A stretch of DNA of 64,000 nucleotides, taken from Spirosoma validum (GTDB taxonomy: Bacteria > Bacteroidota > Bacteroidia > Cytophagales > Spirosomataceae). The stretch covers positions 102,254 through 166,253 of the forward strand of contig NZ_JACXAA010000015.1 of the NCBI RefSeq assembly GCF_014699035.1. The letters are read 5' to 3'. Below, one piece after another: positions 1-8,265 of this stretch (position 1 is the stretch's first letter; each line of letters begins with the position of its first letter). The notes beneath the pieces are model-generated. The model saw nothing but the letters and a program-made list of their open reading frames with translations, had not been told where the DNA came from and ran no database searches. Made by a program: the position numbers and the translations under genes.

Positions 1-47
1 TTGGCAGTTGATTTGTACGATAAAATAGAGACTAATGAGTTAAGGGT

Positions 48-386
48 ATGCGTCGAACGTATTTAGGTGAGTTTGAAGAGATCGTTTTGCTGATGGTAGC
101 CATCCTGAACGGGGAAGCCTACGGCGTTACGGTATCGCAGGAAATTGAGCAGCATACAGGTCGTTTGGTCACGTTCGGGACCGTGCACAATACGCTTATC
201 CGCCTGGAAGAAAAGGGCTTTGTTACATCCGATCTGGGTGGAGCAACGGCCGAACGGGGCGGCCGCCGGAAACGATTGTTCTCCGTTACGGCGCTCGGTA
301 GTCGGGCCTTACAGGACATTCAGCAGGTACGCAGTCAGCTTTGGCAACTGATGCCGCCAAACGCTCTAAAAGTTAGTGGCATATGA
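48..386 (+). CDS. PadR family transcriptional regulator
   Basis: A 112-residue winged-helix regulator of the PadR type. The first 20 residues (LGEFEEIVLLMVAIL) are the typical PadR opening helix, followed by an HTH and the wing segment with a GGRRKRLFSVTALG stretch at about 80-95, which is the usual beta-wing and start of the dimer helix. It is at the short end of the family (about 110 residues). Its stop overlaps the start of the downstream ABC permease (ATGA), so the two are translationally coupled. In Bacteroidota this PadR plus FtsX-type permease pairing is common and suggests that the regulator controls the permease; the inducer cannot be told from sequence. Confidence 0.9.
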   Translation: MRRTYLGEFEEIVLLMVAILNGEAYGVTVSQEIEQHTGRLVTFGTVHNTLIRLEEKGFVTSDLGGATAERGGRRKRLFSVTALGSRALQDIQQVRSQLWQLMPPNALKVSGI

Positions 387-3073
387 ATCCAGCAAAACAG
401 AACAATCCCAACCATGCGGATAAGCAGCCCCCTCGTTGGGCTGAACGACTGCTGGCCTGGCTGCATCCTGCCGAAACGCTCGAAGAAGTGCAGGGCGATC
501 TGGACGAGCTATATACGTACTGGTACAAACGAGCCGGCGAACCGCAGGCCAGTCTTCGGTACGTCCTGAATGTGGTATCCGTGTTGCCACCGTTCGTGCT
601 ACATCGTCAATCTCAAAAAAATCAATACCCACAACCCTCATCATTCCATCCATCTATGCTACGTAATTATCTAAAAATCGCTATCCGCACGCTTTGGCGT
701 AGTAAAGGTTATGCGGCTATCAATGTGGTTGGCCTTTCGGTGGCTTTCTGCGTTTGTACGTTTCTGTTTCTGATGGTTTACCGTCAGCTTACGTTTGATT
801 CCTTTCATCAGGACGGCGACCGTATTTTTCAGGTTTATCGATTCCTGAACGAACCGGAAAAAGCTGATCGATCAGGTAGCATGCCCATGCCGCTCACGCC
901 CGCCTTGAAAGCAGACTATCCGGAGATAGCAGCCGCTACGAGACTTTTAACGGGTGGCAGTCTGATTGAATACAAGGGCAAGTATGTCGATAAAAATATT
1001 AGCTATACGGATGCTGATTTTCTGCAAGTTTTTTCGTTTCCGATGCTCAAAGGAAATCGGACTATGGCGCTTCGTGACTTAAGCAACCTGGTTATCAGCG
1101 AGAGCACGGCCAAAGCCGTTTTTGGAAACGAAGACCCTATTGGAAAAGCATTGCTATTGGGGAACGAAGGAAGTCAAAAACAATACATTGTTTCTGGCGT
1201 AGTAGCCGATGCGCCCGATAATTCGTCTGTTCGCTACGACGTAATAGCCCGAATTGAGAATACCCCGACGTATCGGAACTCTAGAGATCAGTGGGATGCT
1301 TTCTCCCATAACGTTTATGTGAAAGTAGCGCCCAACGTCGATCAGGCGACGCTTGAAAACAGGCTAAAGCCATTCGCCCAAACGTATTTGTCGGGCGATC
1401 TGGAGAAACTGAAGAAACAGGGAGCCAAGCCCGACGAACGGGGTGATTTAGTGGCCATACGTTTGCAGAAACTCGCGAATGTTCATTTTGATCGGGACAT
1501 ATCCGGTTCAGGCGCTCCCATCGCCGTTGTGTATGCCTTGTTGGGGATTGCCTTCTTTATTCTGCTGATTGCCTGCATTAACTTCATCAACCTGAGTATT
1601 GCCCGCTCGTTTACCCGCGCCCGCGAAGTGGGTGTACGGAAGTCGCTGGGCGCATTGAAAAAGCAGTTGTTTGTACAGATTTGGAGTGAATCCGCGCTGA
1701 TCTGTCTGGTTGGCTTCCTGATCGGTTCGTTGATGGCCTACTTGTTGATTCCGGTCTTTAACGCGCAATTCAACGCAAAAATCAGTCTGGCTTCGCTGCT
1801 TCGACCGGGTGTTATTGGTGGTATACTGGCTATGTTTTTACTCGTTACATTGGCAGCGGGCGGTTACCCTTCCTGGCAGATGGCAAAGTTCAACGCGGTG
1901 GACGTGTTGAAAGGAAAAATCACCATGAAACGACCAGGCTTTCTACGTAACTCGCTAATTGTTACGCAGTTTACCATATCCTGTCTGTTAACCTGTTGTA
2001 CCATTTTTGCCCTTCAGCAAGTTGGTTACCTACGTAGCAGACCGCTGGGCTTCGAGAAAGAGCAAGTCATCAGTATTCCCGTCGGGAATAAATACAGCGG
2101 TCGACAGTTAATCCAACGCTTGCGCAACAAACTCACAAATGACCCCACCGTACTAGGTATTTCGGGCAGCGGTGTTAATCTGGGACGCGGGAAAGATGGT
2201 AGTACGTCACGGTCTATGCTTGGGTTTACGTACAAAGAAAAGGAAATCTCAACCGACTGGTTGCTGGTTGATTACGACTACCTCAAAACGCTCAACATCC
2301 AGCTTCTGGCGGGCCGTGAATTCAATCCCGCTTACCCTGCCGACTCGCTGGATCGGGTAATCATCACGGAAAGTATGGCCAGACAGATTGGTGAAAAGAA
2401 CCCGGTTGGTAAATTTTTCCAGACTGATACGGCAGGTACGAAGTATCAGATCATCGGCTTGATTCCCGATTATCATCTGTATTCGTTGCAGCAGGAGAAA
2501 AAACCAATCACCATGCACCTGTCACATTCCGAGCCTATTAGCTATATTTTTGTTCGGGTTACTCCGCAAAGTCTGAATACGTCGATGGGAAAACTGAGGG
2601 GTATATGGGGCGAAATAGCGCCGGGTGCTGAATTTACCGGTTCGTTTCTGGACGAAAATATCGATGCGTGGTATCGGAATGAAGATTCGATGGCACAGGT
2701 TTTCAGCTTTGCTTCGGGTATTGCGATTCTGCTGTCCTGTCTGGGTTTGTTTGCGGTAGCATTGATGGCTATCGAACAACGTACCAAAGAGATCGGTGTT
2801 CGGAAAGTGCTGGGAGCCAGTATTCCCGGCATTGTTCTCCTGCTCTCCCGCGACTTCGTTAAACTGGTACTCATCGCGCTGGCGATTGCTACACCCTTGA
2901 CTTGGTTTCTGATGAATCAATGGCTGGCGGAATATCCGTACCGGATCGATATAAGCATCTGGGTTTTCGTACTGGTCGGTGGCGCTGCCGTCCTGATTGC
3001 CTTGGCAACAGTAAGTTTCCACAGCATTAAAGCCGCGCTGGTGAATCCCGTAAAATCGTTACGTAGTGAGTAA
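383..3073 (+). CDS. ABC transporter permease, FtsX/MacB type, with N-terminal prefix domain
   Basis: 896-residue inner-membrane permease. Residues 1-80 form a soluble prefix seen in PadR-linked permeases (EVQGDLDELY motif). The first membrane helix is at about 111-133, followed by a MacB-like periplasmic domain, a core membrane block at about 380-500 with the FtsX signature REVGVRKSLGA, a second periplasmic domain, and a last membrane block from about 770 with the duplicated signature KEIGVRKVLGA. The tandem layout is the usual one for the Bacteroidota putative antimicrobial/efflux permeases. The ATPase subunit is not adjacent and must be encoded elsewhere. The start is coupled to the PadR stop. 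Substrate unknown. Confidence 0.92.
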   Translation: MNPAKQNNPNHADKQPPRWAERLLAWLHPAETLEEVQGDLDELYTYWYKRAGEPQASLRYVLNVVSVLPPFVLHRQSQKNQYPQPSSFHPSMLRNYLKIAIRTLWRSKGYAAINVVGLSVAFCVCTFLFLMVYRQLTFDSFHQDGDRIFQVYRFLNEPEKADRSGSMPMPLTPALKADYPEIAAATRLLTGGSLIEYKGKYVDKNISYTDADFLQVFSFPMLKGNRTMALRDLSNLVISESTAKAVFGNEDPIGKALLLGNEGSQKQYIVSGVVADAPDNSSVRYDVIARIENTPTYRNSRDQWDAFSHNVYVKVAPNVDQATLENRLKPFAQTYLSGDLEKLKKQGAKPDERGDLVAIRLQKLANVHFDRDISGSGAPIAVVYALLGIAFFILLIACINFINLSIARSFTRAREVGVRKSLGALKKQLFVQIWSESALICLVGFLIGSLMAYLLIPVFNAQFNAKISLASLLRPGVIGGILAMFLLVTLAAGGYPSWQMAKFNAVDVLKGKITMKRPGFLRNSLIVTQFTISCLLTCCTIFALQQVGYLRSRPLGFEKEQVISIPVGNKYSGRQLIQRLRNKLTNDPTVLGISGSGVNLGRGKDGSTSRSMLGFTYKEKEISTDWLLVDYDYLKTLNIQLLAGREFNPAYPADSLDRVIITESMARQIGEKNPVGKFFQTDTAGTKYQIIGLIPDYHLYSLQQEKKPITMHLSHSEPISYIFVRVTPQSLNTSMGKLRGIWGEIAPGAEFTGSFLDENIDAWYRNEDSMAQVFSFASGIAILLSCLGLFAVALMAIEQRTKEIGVRKVLGASIPGIVLLLSRDFVKLVLIALAIATPLTWFLMNQWLAEYPYRIDISIWVFVLVGGAAVLIALATVSFHSIKAALVNPVKSLRSE

Positions 3074-3074
3074 T

Positions 3075-3143
3075 AGAGGGCATAGGGGTTGGGGCCTAGG
3101 ATAAAACGGGCTTCATTCCTATGCCCTTACCCCTATGCCCTCT
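3075..3143. terminator. Intergenic hairpin downstream of the permease gene
   Basis: Perfect 15-base inverted repeat: left arm 3075-3089 (AGAGGGCATAGGGGT) and right arm 3129-3143, with a ~39-base loop. It begins one base after the permease stop. The long loop and absence of a U-tract make it a poor classical terminator; it shares its GGGCAT-GGGG theme with the hairpin at 4960-5023. Confidence 0.5.
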
Positions 3144-3156
3144 ACCAAAAATTTCC

Positions 3157-3164
3157 TACATTTG
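3157..3164 (+). promoter_or_regulatory. Putative -7 box (TACATTTG) of the AraC-type gene
   Basis: Matches the Bacteroidota TAnnTTTG consensus and lies 22 bases before the ATG at 3187. It overlaps the motif TTTGATTTTCGCAAA (3161-3175), so binding there could repress the gene. Confidence 0.45.
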
Positions 3165-3175
3165 ATTTTCGCAAA
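3161..3175. promoter_or_regulatory. Putative operator, site 1 (TTTGATTTTCGCAAA)
   Basis: Imperfect inverted repeat ATTTG-N7-CAAAT that overlaps the likely core promoter of the AraC-type gene. It differs by one base from the site at 4105-4119 in front of the SDR gene. Sharing by two adjacent regulator/target promoters is the reason for calling it an operator. Confidence 0.45.
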
Positions 3176-3186
3176 TCAGAGCAGGT

Positions 3187-4095
3187 ATGGAAACGACGAC
3201 GCTGGAAGGGTTTTATAAAGAAATTGCTACGCTCATTCCTGAAGATCTCAACAAAGAGATTGGGCACTTCAACGTATTTAACATAGAAGAGGTCCACGCA
3301 AAAATCAAAAAGAATCCTCGCCTGATGCCGTACAATCGGCGGGCTTATTATAAAATCAGCCTGATTCGCGGACGTAGCAAAGCTGAATACGCTGATAAGG
3401 TGATTGACATTGAGACGAGTGCGCTGCTGTTTGCTACGCCCAAAATTCCATATCACTGGATTCCGCAGGAAGAAGGTCTGTCGGGTTACTTCTGCATTTT
3501 TACGGCTGATTTTCTAATTCAGAATAAAAGTGGCGTCGTGTTAGACGACTTACCCATCTTTAAACCAGGCGGTTACCCTGTCTTTCTACTGACCGACGAG
3601 AACGTCGAAGAGTTAATGTATATCTTTCGAAAGATGGCTAAAGAGATCGCTTCAGACTACGTGTACAAGTACGATTTGCTACGTAACTACGTCCTCGAAC
3701 TTATTCATTACGGTCAGAAATTACAACCGGCTACGGCTTTATACCCAACGCATACAGCCTCGGCACGGGTCTCTTCACTATTTGTTGAACTGCTGGAACG
3801 GCAATTTCCTATTGAGTCTCCACACCAGAAACTTTCACTACGTACCGCTAAAGATTTTGCGGATCGGCTGTCCGTACACGTCAATCATCTGAATAAAGTC
3901 CTGAAAGAGAATACGGGCAAAACCACGACCGAATTAATCGGCAGCCGAATTATCCAAGAAGCCAAGATTCTGTTGAAACAAACAGACTGGAATATTTCTG
4001 AAATCGCTTACACGCTCGGCTTTGAAGAAGTGGCACACTTTTCCAATTTCTTCAAAAAACAGACGTCACTCGCTCCCGTAGCTTTCCGTGCGTAA
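3187..4095 (+). CDS. AraC family transcriptional regulator
   Basis: 302 residues. The C-terminal ~100 residues form the two-HTH AraC domain: first HTH around RLSVHVNHLNKVLKENTGKT, second around WNISEIAYTLGFEEVAHFSNFFKKQ, with the family-typical ending. The N-terminal ~180 residues are a cupin-like sensor region of the kind found in Bacteroidota regulators next to short-chain dehydrogenases. The next gene is an SDR in the same direction, 97 bases on, and both upstream regions carry the same TTTGAWTTTCGCAAA motif. This suggests autoregulation and control of the SDR; ligand unknown. Confidence 0.9.
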   Translation: METTTLEGFYKEIATLIPEDLNKEIGHFNVFNIEEVHAKIKKNPRLMPYNRRAYYKISLIRGRSKAEYADKVIDIETSALLFATPKIPYHWIPQEEGLSGYFCIFTADFLIQNKSGVVLDDLPIFKPGGYPVFLLTDENVEELMYIFRKMAKEIASDYVYKYDLLRNYVLELIHYGQKLQPATALYPTHTASARVSSLFVELLERQFPIESPHQKLSLRTAKDFADRLSVHVNHLNKVLKENTGKTTTELIGSRIIQEAKILLKQTDWNISEIAYTLGFEEVAHFSNFFKKQTSLAPVAFRA

Positions 4096-4101
4096 CATAG
4101 T

Positions 4102-4122
4102 AAGTTTGAATTTCGCAAACTT
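4102..4122. promoter_or_regulatory. Putative operator, site 2 (AAGTTTG-N7-CAAACTT)
   Basis: Perfect 7-base inverted repeat with a 7-base spacer, located in the AraC-SDR gap and about 40 bases upstream of the SDR -7 box, which is a position expected for an activator. The core TTTGAATTTCGCAAA matches the site at 3161-3175 at 14 of 15 bases. Confidence 0.5.
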
Positions 4123-4161
4123 CGGATTGATGTTTGCAACCAGCTAGTCGTGCTGCTGATC

Positions 4162-4169
4162 TACCTTTG
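4162..4169 (+). promoter_or_regulatory. Putative -7 box (TACCTTTG) of the SDR gene
   Basis: Exact TAnnTTTG match, 23 bases before the SDR ATG at 4193. The nearest TTTG upstream (4133-4136) is 25 bases away, longer than the usual 19-21, so the -33 element is weak; activator dependence would fit. Confidence 0.5.
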
Positions 4170-4192
4170 TCTCATCAAAATCAACCAGAAAG

Positions 4193-4954
4193 ATGAGCAA
4201 TAGTAAAATCGCATTAGTTACCGGCGGTAGCCGTGGACTAGGCAAAAACATGGCACTTAGCCTCGCAAAAAAAGGAATCGACGTCATTCTGACGTATAAC
4301 AGCAAACAGGATGAAGCCGAAGCGGTAGTTGCCGAAATTGAACAGGCTGGACAGAAAGCGGCTACGCTTCAACTGAACACCAGCGATGTGAAAGGATTTG
4401 ATGCGTTTTTCGCCCAGCTAAAAACCGTCCTGCAGGAAAGCTTTGAAGCCGATCATTTTGATTTTTTGATCAACAATGCTGGAACCGCCCTCTACGCTCC
4501 CTTTGCCGAAACGACCGAAGAGCAGCTAGACACCATCGTGAACATTCATTACAAAGGCGTCTTTTTCCTCACCCAGAAAGCCTTGCCTTTCCTGAATGAC
4601 GGTGGCCGTATCATCAATATATCGTCAGGACTTGCCCGCATGACCTATCCGGGCTCATCGACCTATGGCTCAATGAAAGGAGCGATAGAGGTACTTTCGC
4701 GCTATATGGCGCTGGAATTGGGACCACGACGCATTGCCGTAAACGTAGTGGCGCCCGGAGCGATAGAAACCGATTTTGGCGGAGGCCGTGTACGGGACAA
4801 CCAAGAAATCAATGCGCACATTGCCAGCCTCACCGCCCTGGGTCGCGTCGGTCTGCCCGACGATATCGGTGGCGTTGTGGCGTTCCTGTGTAGCGACGAA
4901 GCCCGCTGGATCAACGCCCAACGTATTGAAGTATCGGGCGGACAGGGGTTGTAA
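4193..4954 (+). CDS. SDR family oxidoreductase
   Basis: 253-residue classical short-chain dehydrogenase/reductase. Visible are the NAD(P)-binding TGGSRGLGKN (residues 10-19), the NNAG motif, the catalytic Ser in the ISSGLA segment, and the YGSMK (YxxxK) pair. An Arg two residues after the second glycine of the dinucleotide motif suggests NADPH. The C-terminal RIEVSGGQGL is typical of FabG-like SDRs. The substrate cannot be inferred; the upstream AraC regulator and shared operator suggest inducible detoxification or catabolism. Confidence 0.93.
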   Translation: MSNSKIALVTGGSRGLGKNMALSLAKKGIDVILTYNSKQDEAEAVVAEIEQAGQKAATLQLNTSDVKGFDAFFAQLKTVLQESFEADHFDFLINNAGTALYAPFAETTEEQLDTIVNIHYKGVFFLTQKALPFLNDGGRIINISSGLARMTYPGSSTYGSMKGAIEVLSRYMALELGPRRIAVNVVAPGAIETDFGGGRVRDNQEINAHIASLTALGRVGLPDDIGGVVAFLCSDEARWINAQRIEVSGGQGL

Positions 4955-4959
4955 GGCGC

Positions 4960-5023
4960 AGGGCATGGGGGGAAGAGCAGAGGGGAAGGGTTTAGCAACC
5001 CCTCTGCCCTTCCCCCATGCCCT
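4960..5023. terminator. Long hairpin between convergent genes
   Basis: Left arm 4960-4985 and right arm 4999-5023 pair over 25 bases with one mismatch and one extra G; the loop is 13 bases. It separates the SDR gene (+) from a minus-strand gene ending at 5029, so it probably acts as a bidirectional terminator. The arms begin with AGGGCATGGGG, resembling the hairpin at 3075-3143. Confidence 0.7.
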
Positions 5024-5028
5024 CTGCC

Positions 5029-5448
5029 CTACAGCCTATTTAAACTCATCATTCCGGCCAGAAATTGAAGGCAGCCATCTTTGATGCGGGTAAATTCACT
5101 AACGAGCGACGTAGCGTGACGCTCAATCGTTGCCGACAGTCCGAAGCGTGTATCAGCGCACGACGATTTCTTTTCAGCCACTAAACAATCAGCTCCTTCG
5201 CAGATCAGGTCGCGGTGCAGCCGGTCGAGTTTAGTTTGCAGTTGATTCAGATCTCGATAGTAATCGACCGCATCGTGACGAAGGCTACGACAGTTGTAGT
5301 GATTCATTACGTCAAGCAATAGCGCCCGAAGCTGGCGAATCTCTTCTTCCTGCTGGCGAATGATTTTCTGCCAGTGCTGATGCTCCTGATGACAGGCCAC
5401 TGTCGTTATGGGCTGACCAGATGAGTCGATTGACGGTGTACAGTTCAT
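5029..5448 (-). CDS. Hypothetical coiled-coil protein
   Basis: 139 residues, not recognised. Residues ~20-100 are rich in Gln/Glu/Arg/Leu with heptad-like spacing (QEEEIRQLRALLLDVM; LNQLQTKLDRLHRD), suggesting an antiparallel coiled coil. It has six cysteines, several near the ends of helices. No signal peptide or membrane segment. It follows a thioredoxin-fold gene by 12 bases on the same strand, so the two likely form an operon; the joint occurrence of cysteines and a thioredoxin-like partner is suggestive but no function can be assigned. Confidence 0.7.
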   Translation of the reverse strand: MNCTPSIDSSGQPITTVACHQEHQHWQKIIRQQEEEIRQLRALLLDVMNHYNCRSLRHDAVDYYRDLNQLQTKLDRLHRDLICEGADCLVAEKKSSCADTRFGLSATIERHATSLVSEFTRIKDGCLQFLAGMMSLNRL

Positions 5449-5460
5449 ATAAATTGACGA

Positions 5461-5787
5461 TTAACGAGTTTTCGGGGAAGTTTTGAGCATCTGGCTGTCC
5501 AGTTGATGAAACAGTTGAGGATTATCGACAGGGCCAGCATATCGCCATAATTCCTGCCCACGCAGCAGCAATACAAACGCAGGTAAGGCCGTAATGCCAA
5601 AGCTACGTACCACTTCAGGATGGGTCGTTTCGCTGACGCGTATAATCTGCAAACTTGGGTTCAGCACCGATTGAGCCTTATCCAGAAGTTGTTCTACTTC
5701 GCTACGTTGAGTCGGCGTAGCAGCCGTAAATACCAATAAAACAGGCGCTTGAAGAGCCGATGTCATCAACGAAGAGTAAGGTATCAT
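5461..5787 (-). CDS. Thioredoxin-fold protein lacking the CxxC motif
   Basis: 108 residues matching the thioredoxin layout: a beta strand VLLVFTAATPTQ where the active-site CxxC would lie, a helix, a strand QIIRVSETTHPEVVRSFGI, then the cis-proline strand ALPAFVLLLRGQELWRYAGPV. The CxxC position reads TPTQ, so it cannot do dithiol exchange. There is no signal peptide. It may be a structural or chaperone-like relative of thioredoxin. The start at 5787 is chosen as the first ATG; a second at residue 8 is possible. Confidence 0.8.
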   Translation of the reverse strand: MIPYSSLMTSALQAPVLLVFTAATPTQRSEVEQLLDKAQSVLNPSLQIIRVSETTHPEVVRSFGITALPAFVLLLRGQELWRYAGPVDNPQLFHQLDSQMLKTSPKTR

Positions 5788-5921
5788 GCCAATAATCCGG
5801 TTAATGAGTCAAAATTGCCTTATTTTTTCTGGGCGAATCGTGAGGTAGATCAAGCAGGAAGCTGATTTTTGTCAACCGCATTCGGCTTGCAGTCCTTTAC
5901 TTTGCAGAAAGTTTGACGACA

Positions 5922-7139
5922 ATGTTCGACGATTCGTTTGAGGCCGTTTTTACGCACGCTACCATTGGTATTATCGTCTCCGATGAACAGGGGCGTATTG
6001 TCTCCTCGAACCGACACGCCCGATCTCTGTTTGGCTACAGCGAGGCCGAAATGCACACCATTTCCATCGACGCGCTTGTCCCTGATTCCGTAGCCGGTCG
6101 TCATGCACAGTTACGCGCGTCTTTCAACGCAAATCCGTCGGTACGAGCAATGGGGCATGGGCGTGATCTGTTCGCCAAACGAAAGGATGGCTCGGTATTT
6201 CCAGCCGAAATCAGTCTGAGTTATTTCTACCGGAATAATGCACTCCTGGCGGTCGGCTACGTCATTGACATTACGGCAAAAAAACAAGCCGAACAAACGT
6301 TGCTCGAACAGAATAGCCGTATTGAGCAACTCAACGCTGAACTGGAACAGAAAGTCATCGACCGCACCCATGCGCTCATGGCGACGCTGCACCAGCTCGA
6401 ACAGTCGAAAGATGAGCTGGCCAAAGCTTTAGCCGCTGAGCGTGAGCTGGGTGAACTCAAATCGCGTTTTGTATCGATGGCTTCGCACGAGTTCCGAACG
6501 CCTTTGAGCGCCATTCTTACGTCAGCCTCGTTGATTGAAAAATACCCGAGCACGGATCAGCAGGAAAAGCGGCTCCGACACATTCATCGGATCAAATCGT
6601 CAGTCAATCATCTCAATACTATCCTGGAAGAATTTCTGTCGGTCGGACGGCTCGAAGAAGGACGTATCGAAGCGACCTGGTCATGGATTAGCCTGCCAGG
6701 TCTGATTGACGAAGTAGGACTGGATTTGCACGATATGCTAAAAGACGGGCAAGCCATTCAGACCCAGTTCGATTGTACAAAGCCGGTAATGACTGACCCG
6801 TCATTGATGCGAAAAATACTAGTCAATCTGCTGTCCAATGCCATCAAATACTCCAGCGAGAACCAGACTATATACGTAACGGCCATTTGCCATGAAGCGG
6901 ATCTTCAACTAACCGTTCGCGACGAAGGAATTGGTATTTCGACGGACGATCAGAAGCACCTGTTTGAACGTTTTTTTCGGGCAAAAAATGCGACCAATTT
7001 CGCGGGTACGGGTCTGGGCCTGCATATTGTTGCCAAATACCTCGAACTGTTGGGCGGCACCATTGACTTGACCAGCCAGCTAGGCGAAGGCACCACCGTA
7101 ACGCTTACATTTCCTTATGAAGACCATTCTGCTCATTGA
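5922..7139 (+). CDS. PAS-domain sensor histidine kinase
   Basis: 405 residues from the ATG at 5922 (a TTG three codons earlier is less likely). PAS domain at about 5-125 (HATIGIIVSDEQGRIVSSNRHA, then the PAC-like VGYVIDITAKKQAE), a coiled linker at ~125-180, HisKA with SHEFRTPLSA (phospho-acceptor His189), then HATPase_c with N box NLLSNAIKYSS, G1 DEGIGIS and G2 GTGLGLHI. No membrane segments, so it is a soluble cytoplasmic kinase. The 3' end overlaps the response regulator by 23 bases, which fixes the pair as cognate. Confidence 0.93.
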   Translation: MFDDSFEAVFTHATIGIIVSDEQGRIVSSNRHARSLFGYSEAEMHTISIDALVPDSVAGRHAQLRASFNANPSVRAMGHGRDLFAKRKDGSVFPAEISLSYFYRNNALLAVGYVIDITAKKQAEQTLLEQNSRIEQLNAELEQKVIDRTHALMATLHQLEQSKDELAKALAAERELGELKSRFVSMASHEFRTPLSAILTSASLIEKYPSTDQQEKRLRHIHRIKSSVNHLNTILEEFLSVGRLEEGRIEATWSWISLPGLIDEVGLDLHDMLKDGQAIQTQFDCTKPVMTDPSLMRKILVNLLSNAIKYSSENQTIYVTAICHEADLQLTVRDEGIGISTDDQKHLFERFFRAKNATNFAGTGLGLHIVAKYLELLGGTIDLTSQLGEGTTVTLTFPYEDHSAH

Positions 7140-8175
7140 AGACAACGCTGATATTCGGGAGAATACGGCCGAAATTCTGGAACTTGCCGGATACAGCGTA
7201 ACGACTGCCGAAAACGGTAAAATCGGCGTTGAACTGGCTTTAGCCGACCGGCCCGACCTGATTATCTGCGATATTATGATGCCGGTTCTGGACGGTTATG
7301 GTGTCCTGCATATCGTCAACAAAAATCCCGAGCTTAACGGTATTCCGTTCATTTTCCTGACTGCCAAATCCGAACGGATTGATTTTCGAAAAGGCATGGA
7401 ACTCGGTGCCGATGATTACCTCACCAAACCCTTCGACGACACCGAATTACTCAGCGCCGTTGAAGGCCGACTCAATCGCTTCAGCAAGCTCTGGGCCGAA
7501 GATTACAATCTCAAACAAGAAGGTCTTACCCAATTCTTGGACGATGCCCGTTCAGTTGGCGGTTTGCACAGTTTATCGGTTGATCGCAAGACGCACTACG
7601 TTCCTAAAAAGCAGTTTATCTATACTGAAGGCGACGAACCCACACGACTGTATTTTCTGAAAAGCGGACGTATCAAAACCACTCGTACCAACAACGACGG
7701 CAAAGAACTGGTAACCGGTCTCTATGGCCCCGGTGAATTCTTCGGTGACCTGGCGCTGCTTGAAGAAACCAACTACACCGACTCAGCCCTGACACTCGAT
7801 GATTCTGAACTAGTGTACATTCCGAAAGAGGATTTCCGACAACTGCTGACGTCTCAACCCGAAGTGGGCCGGCAGTTTGTTCGGTTGCTGGCGGGGCGTG
7901 TCAGTGACAAAGAGAACCAATTGCTGGGTATGGCCTACAGTTCACTACGTCGGCGCGTAGCGGATGCGCTGTTACGCCTTCAAGAGCCCTTATCAAGTGG
8001 TGAACCCGCTCCGCCGATCCAGCTTTCGCGCGATGACTTAGCCGCTGTTATTGGTACCGCTACCGAATCACTGATCCGAACCTTGAGCGAATTCAAGCAC
8101 GATAATCTTATCGAAATTACCGGAGCGGGTATCCGCGTATTACAGCCGGATAAGCTACGTCGGGCGAATTGGTAA
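7117..8175 (+). CDS. Response regulator with CRP/FNR-type output (receiver + cNMP-binding + HTH)
   Basis: 352 residues in three parts. Residues 1-120 are a receiver with LIEDNADIRE acid pocket, Asp52 as phospho-acceptor (ICDIMMPVLDG) and the KPF lysine near 102. Residues ~150-265 are a cyclic-nucleotide-binding beta-roll (LYFLKSGRIKTTRTN; PGEFFGDLALLEE). Residues ~275-345 are a Crp-type winged helix (SRDDLAAVIGTATESLIRTLSEF). A receiver fused to a CRP-like module puts phosphorylation and a possible ligand in one transcription factor. The overlap with the kinase gene marks its partner. Whether cNMP is bound is uncertain: the PGEFFGDLALL phosphate-binding cassette keeps most residues, though the usual arginine is not obvious. 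Confidence 0.92.
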   Translation: MKTILLIEDNADIRENTAEILELAGYSVTTAENGKIGVELALADRPDLIICDIMMPVLDGYGVLHIVNKNPELNGIPFIFLTAKSERIDFRKGMELGADDYLTKPFDDTELLSAVEGRLNRFSKLWAEDYNLKQEGLTQFLDDARSVGGLHSLSVDRKTHYVPKKQFIYTEGDEPTRLYFLKSGRIKTTRTNNDGKELVTGLYGPGEFFGDLALLEETNYTDSALTLDDSELVYIPKEDFRQLLTSQPEVGRQFVRLLAGRVSDKENQLLGMAYSSLRRRVADALLRLQEPLSSGEPAPPIQLSRDDLAAVIGTATESLIRTLSEFKHDNLIEITGAGIRVLQPDKLRRANW

Positions 8176-8194
8176 ACTTCCTCGTTATAAATGT

Positions 8195-8254
8195 ATAAAT
8201 CTCTTTCGGATGGCTTTTTCGTAAAAAAGAGAGAGCCGTTCGAAAGAGATTTAT
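8195..8254. terminator. Bidirectional hairpin terminator
   Basis: Arms 8195-8215 and 8234-8254 pair over 21 bases with two mismatches; the loop holds T-rich and A-rich stretches (TTTTTC / AAAAAAG). It lies between convergent genes (regulator + and DUF885 -), 19 and 12 bases from their stops. Confidence 0.8.
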
Positions 8255-8265
8255 GTGAAATGTAG

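Noticed and set aside
2522..3022. Minus-strand ORF of 166 codons inside the ABC permease gene
   Set aside because: Antisense shadow of a clearly coding frame, with no recognisable domain.
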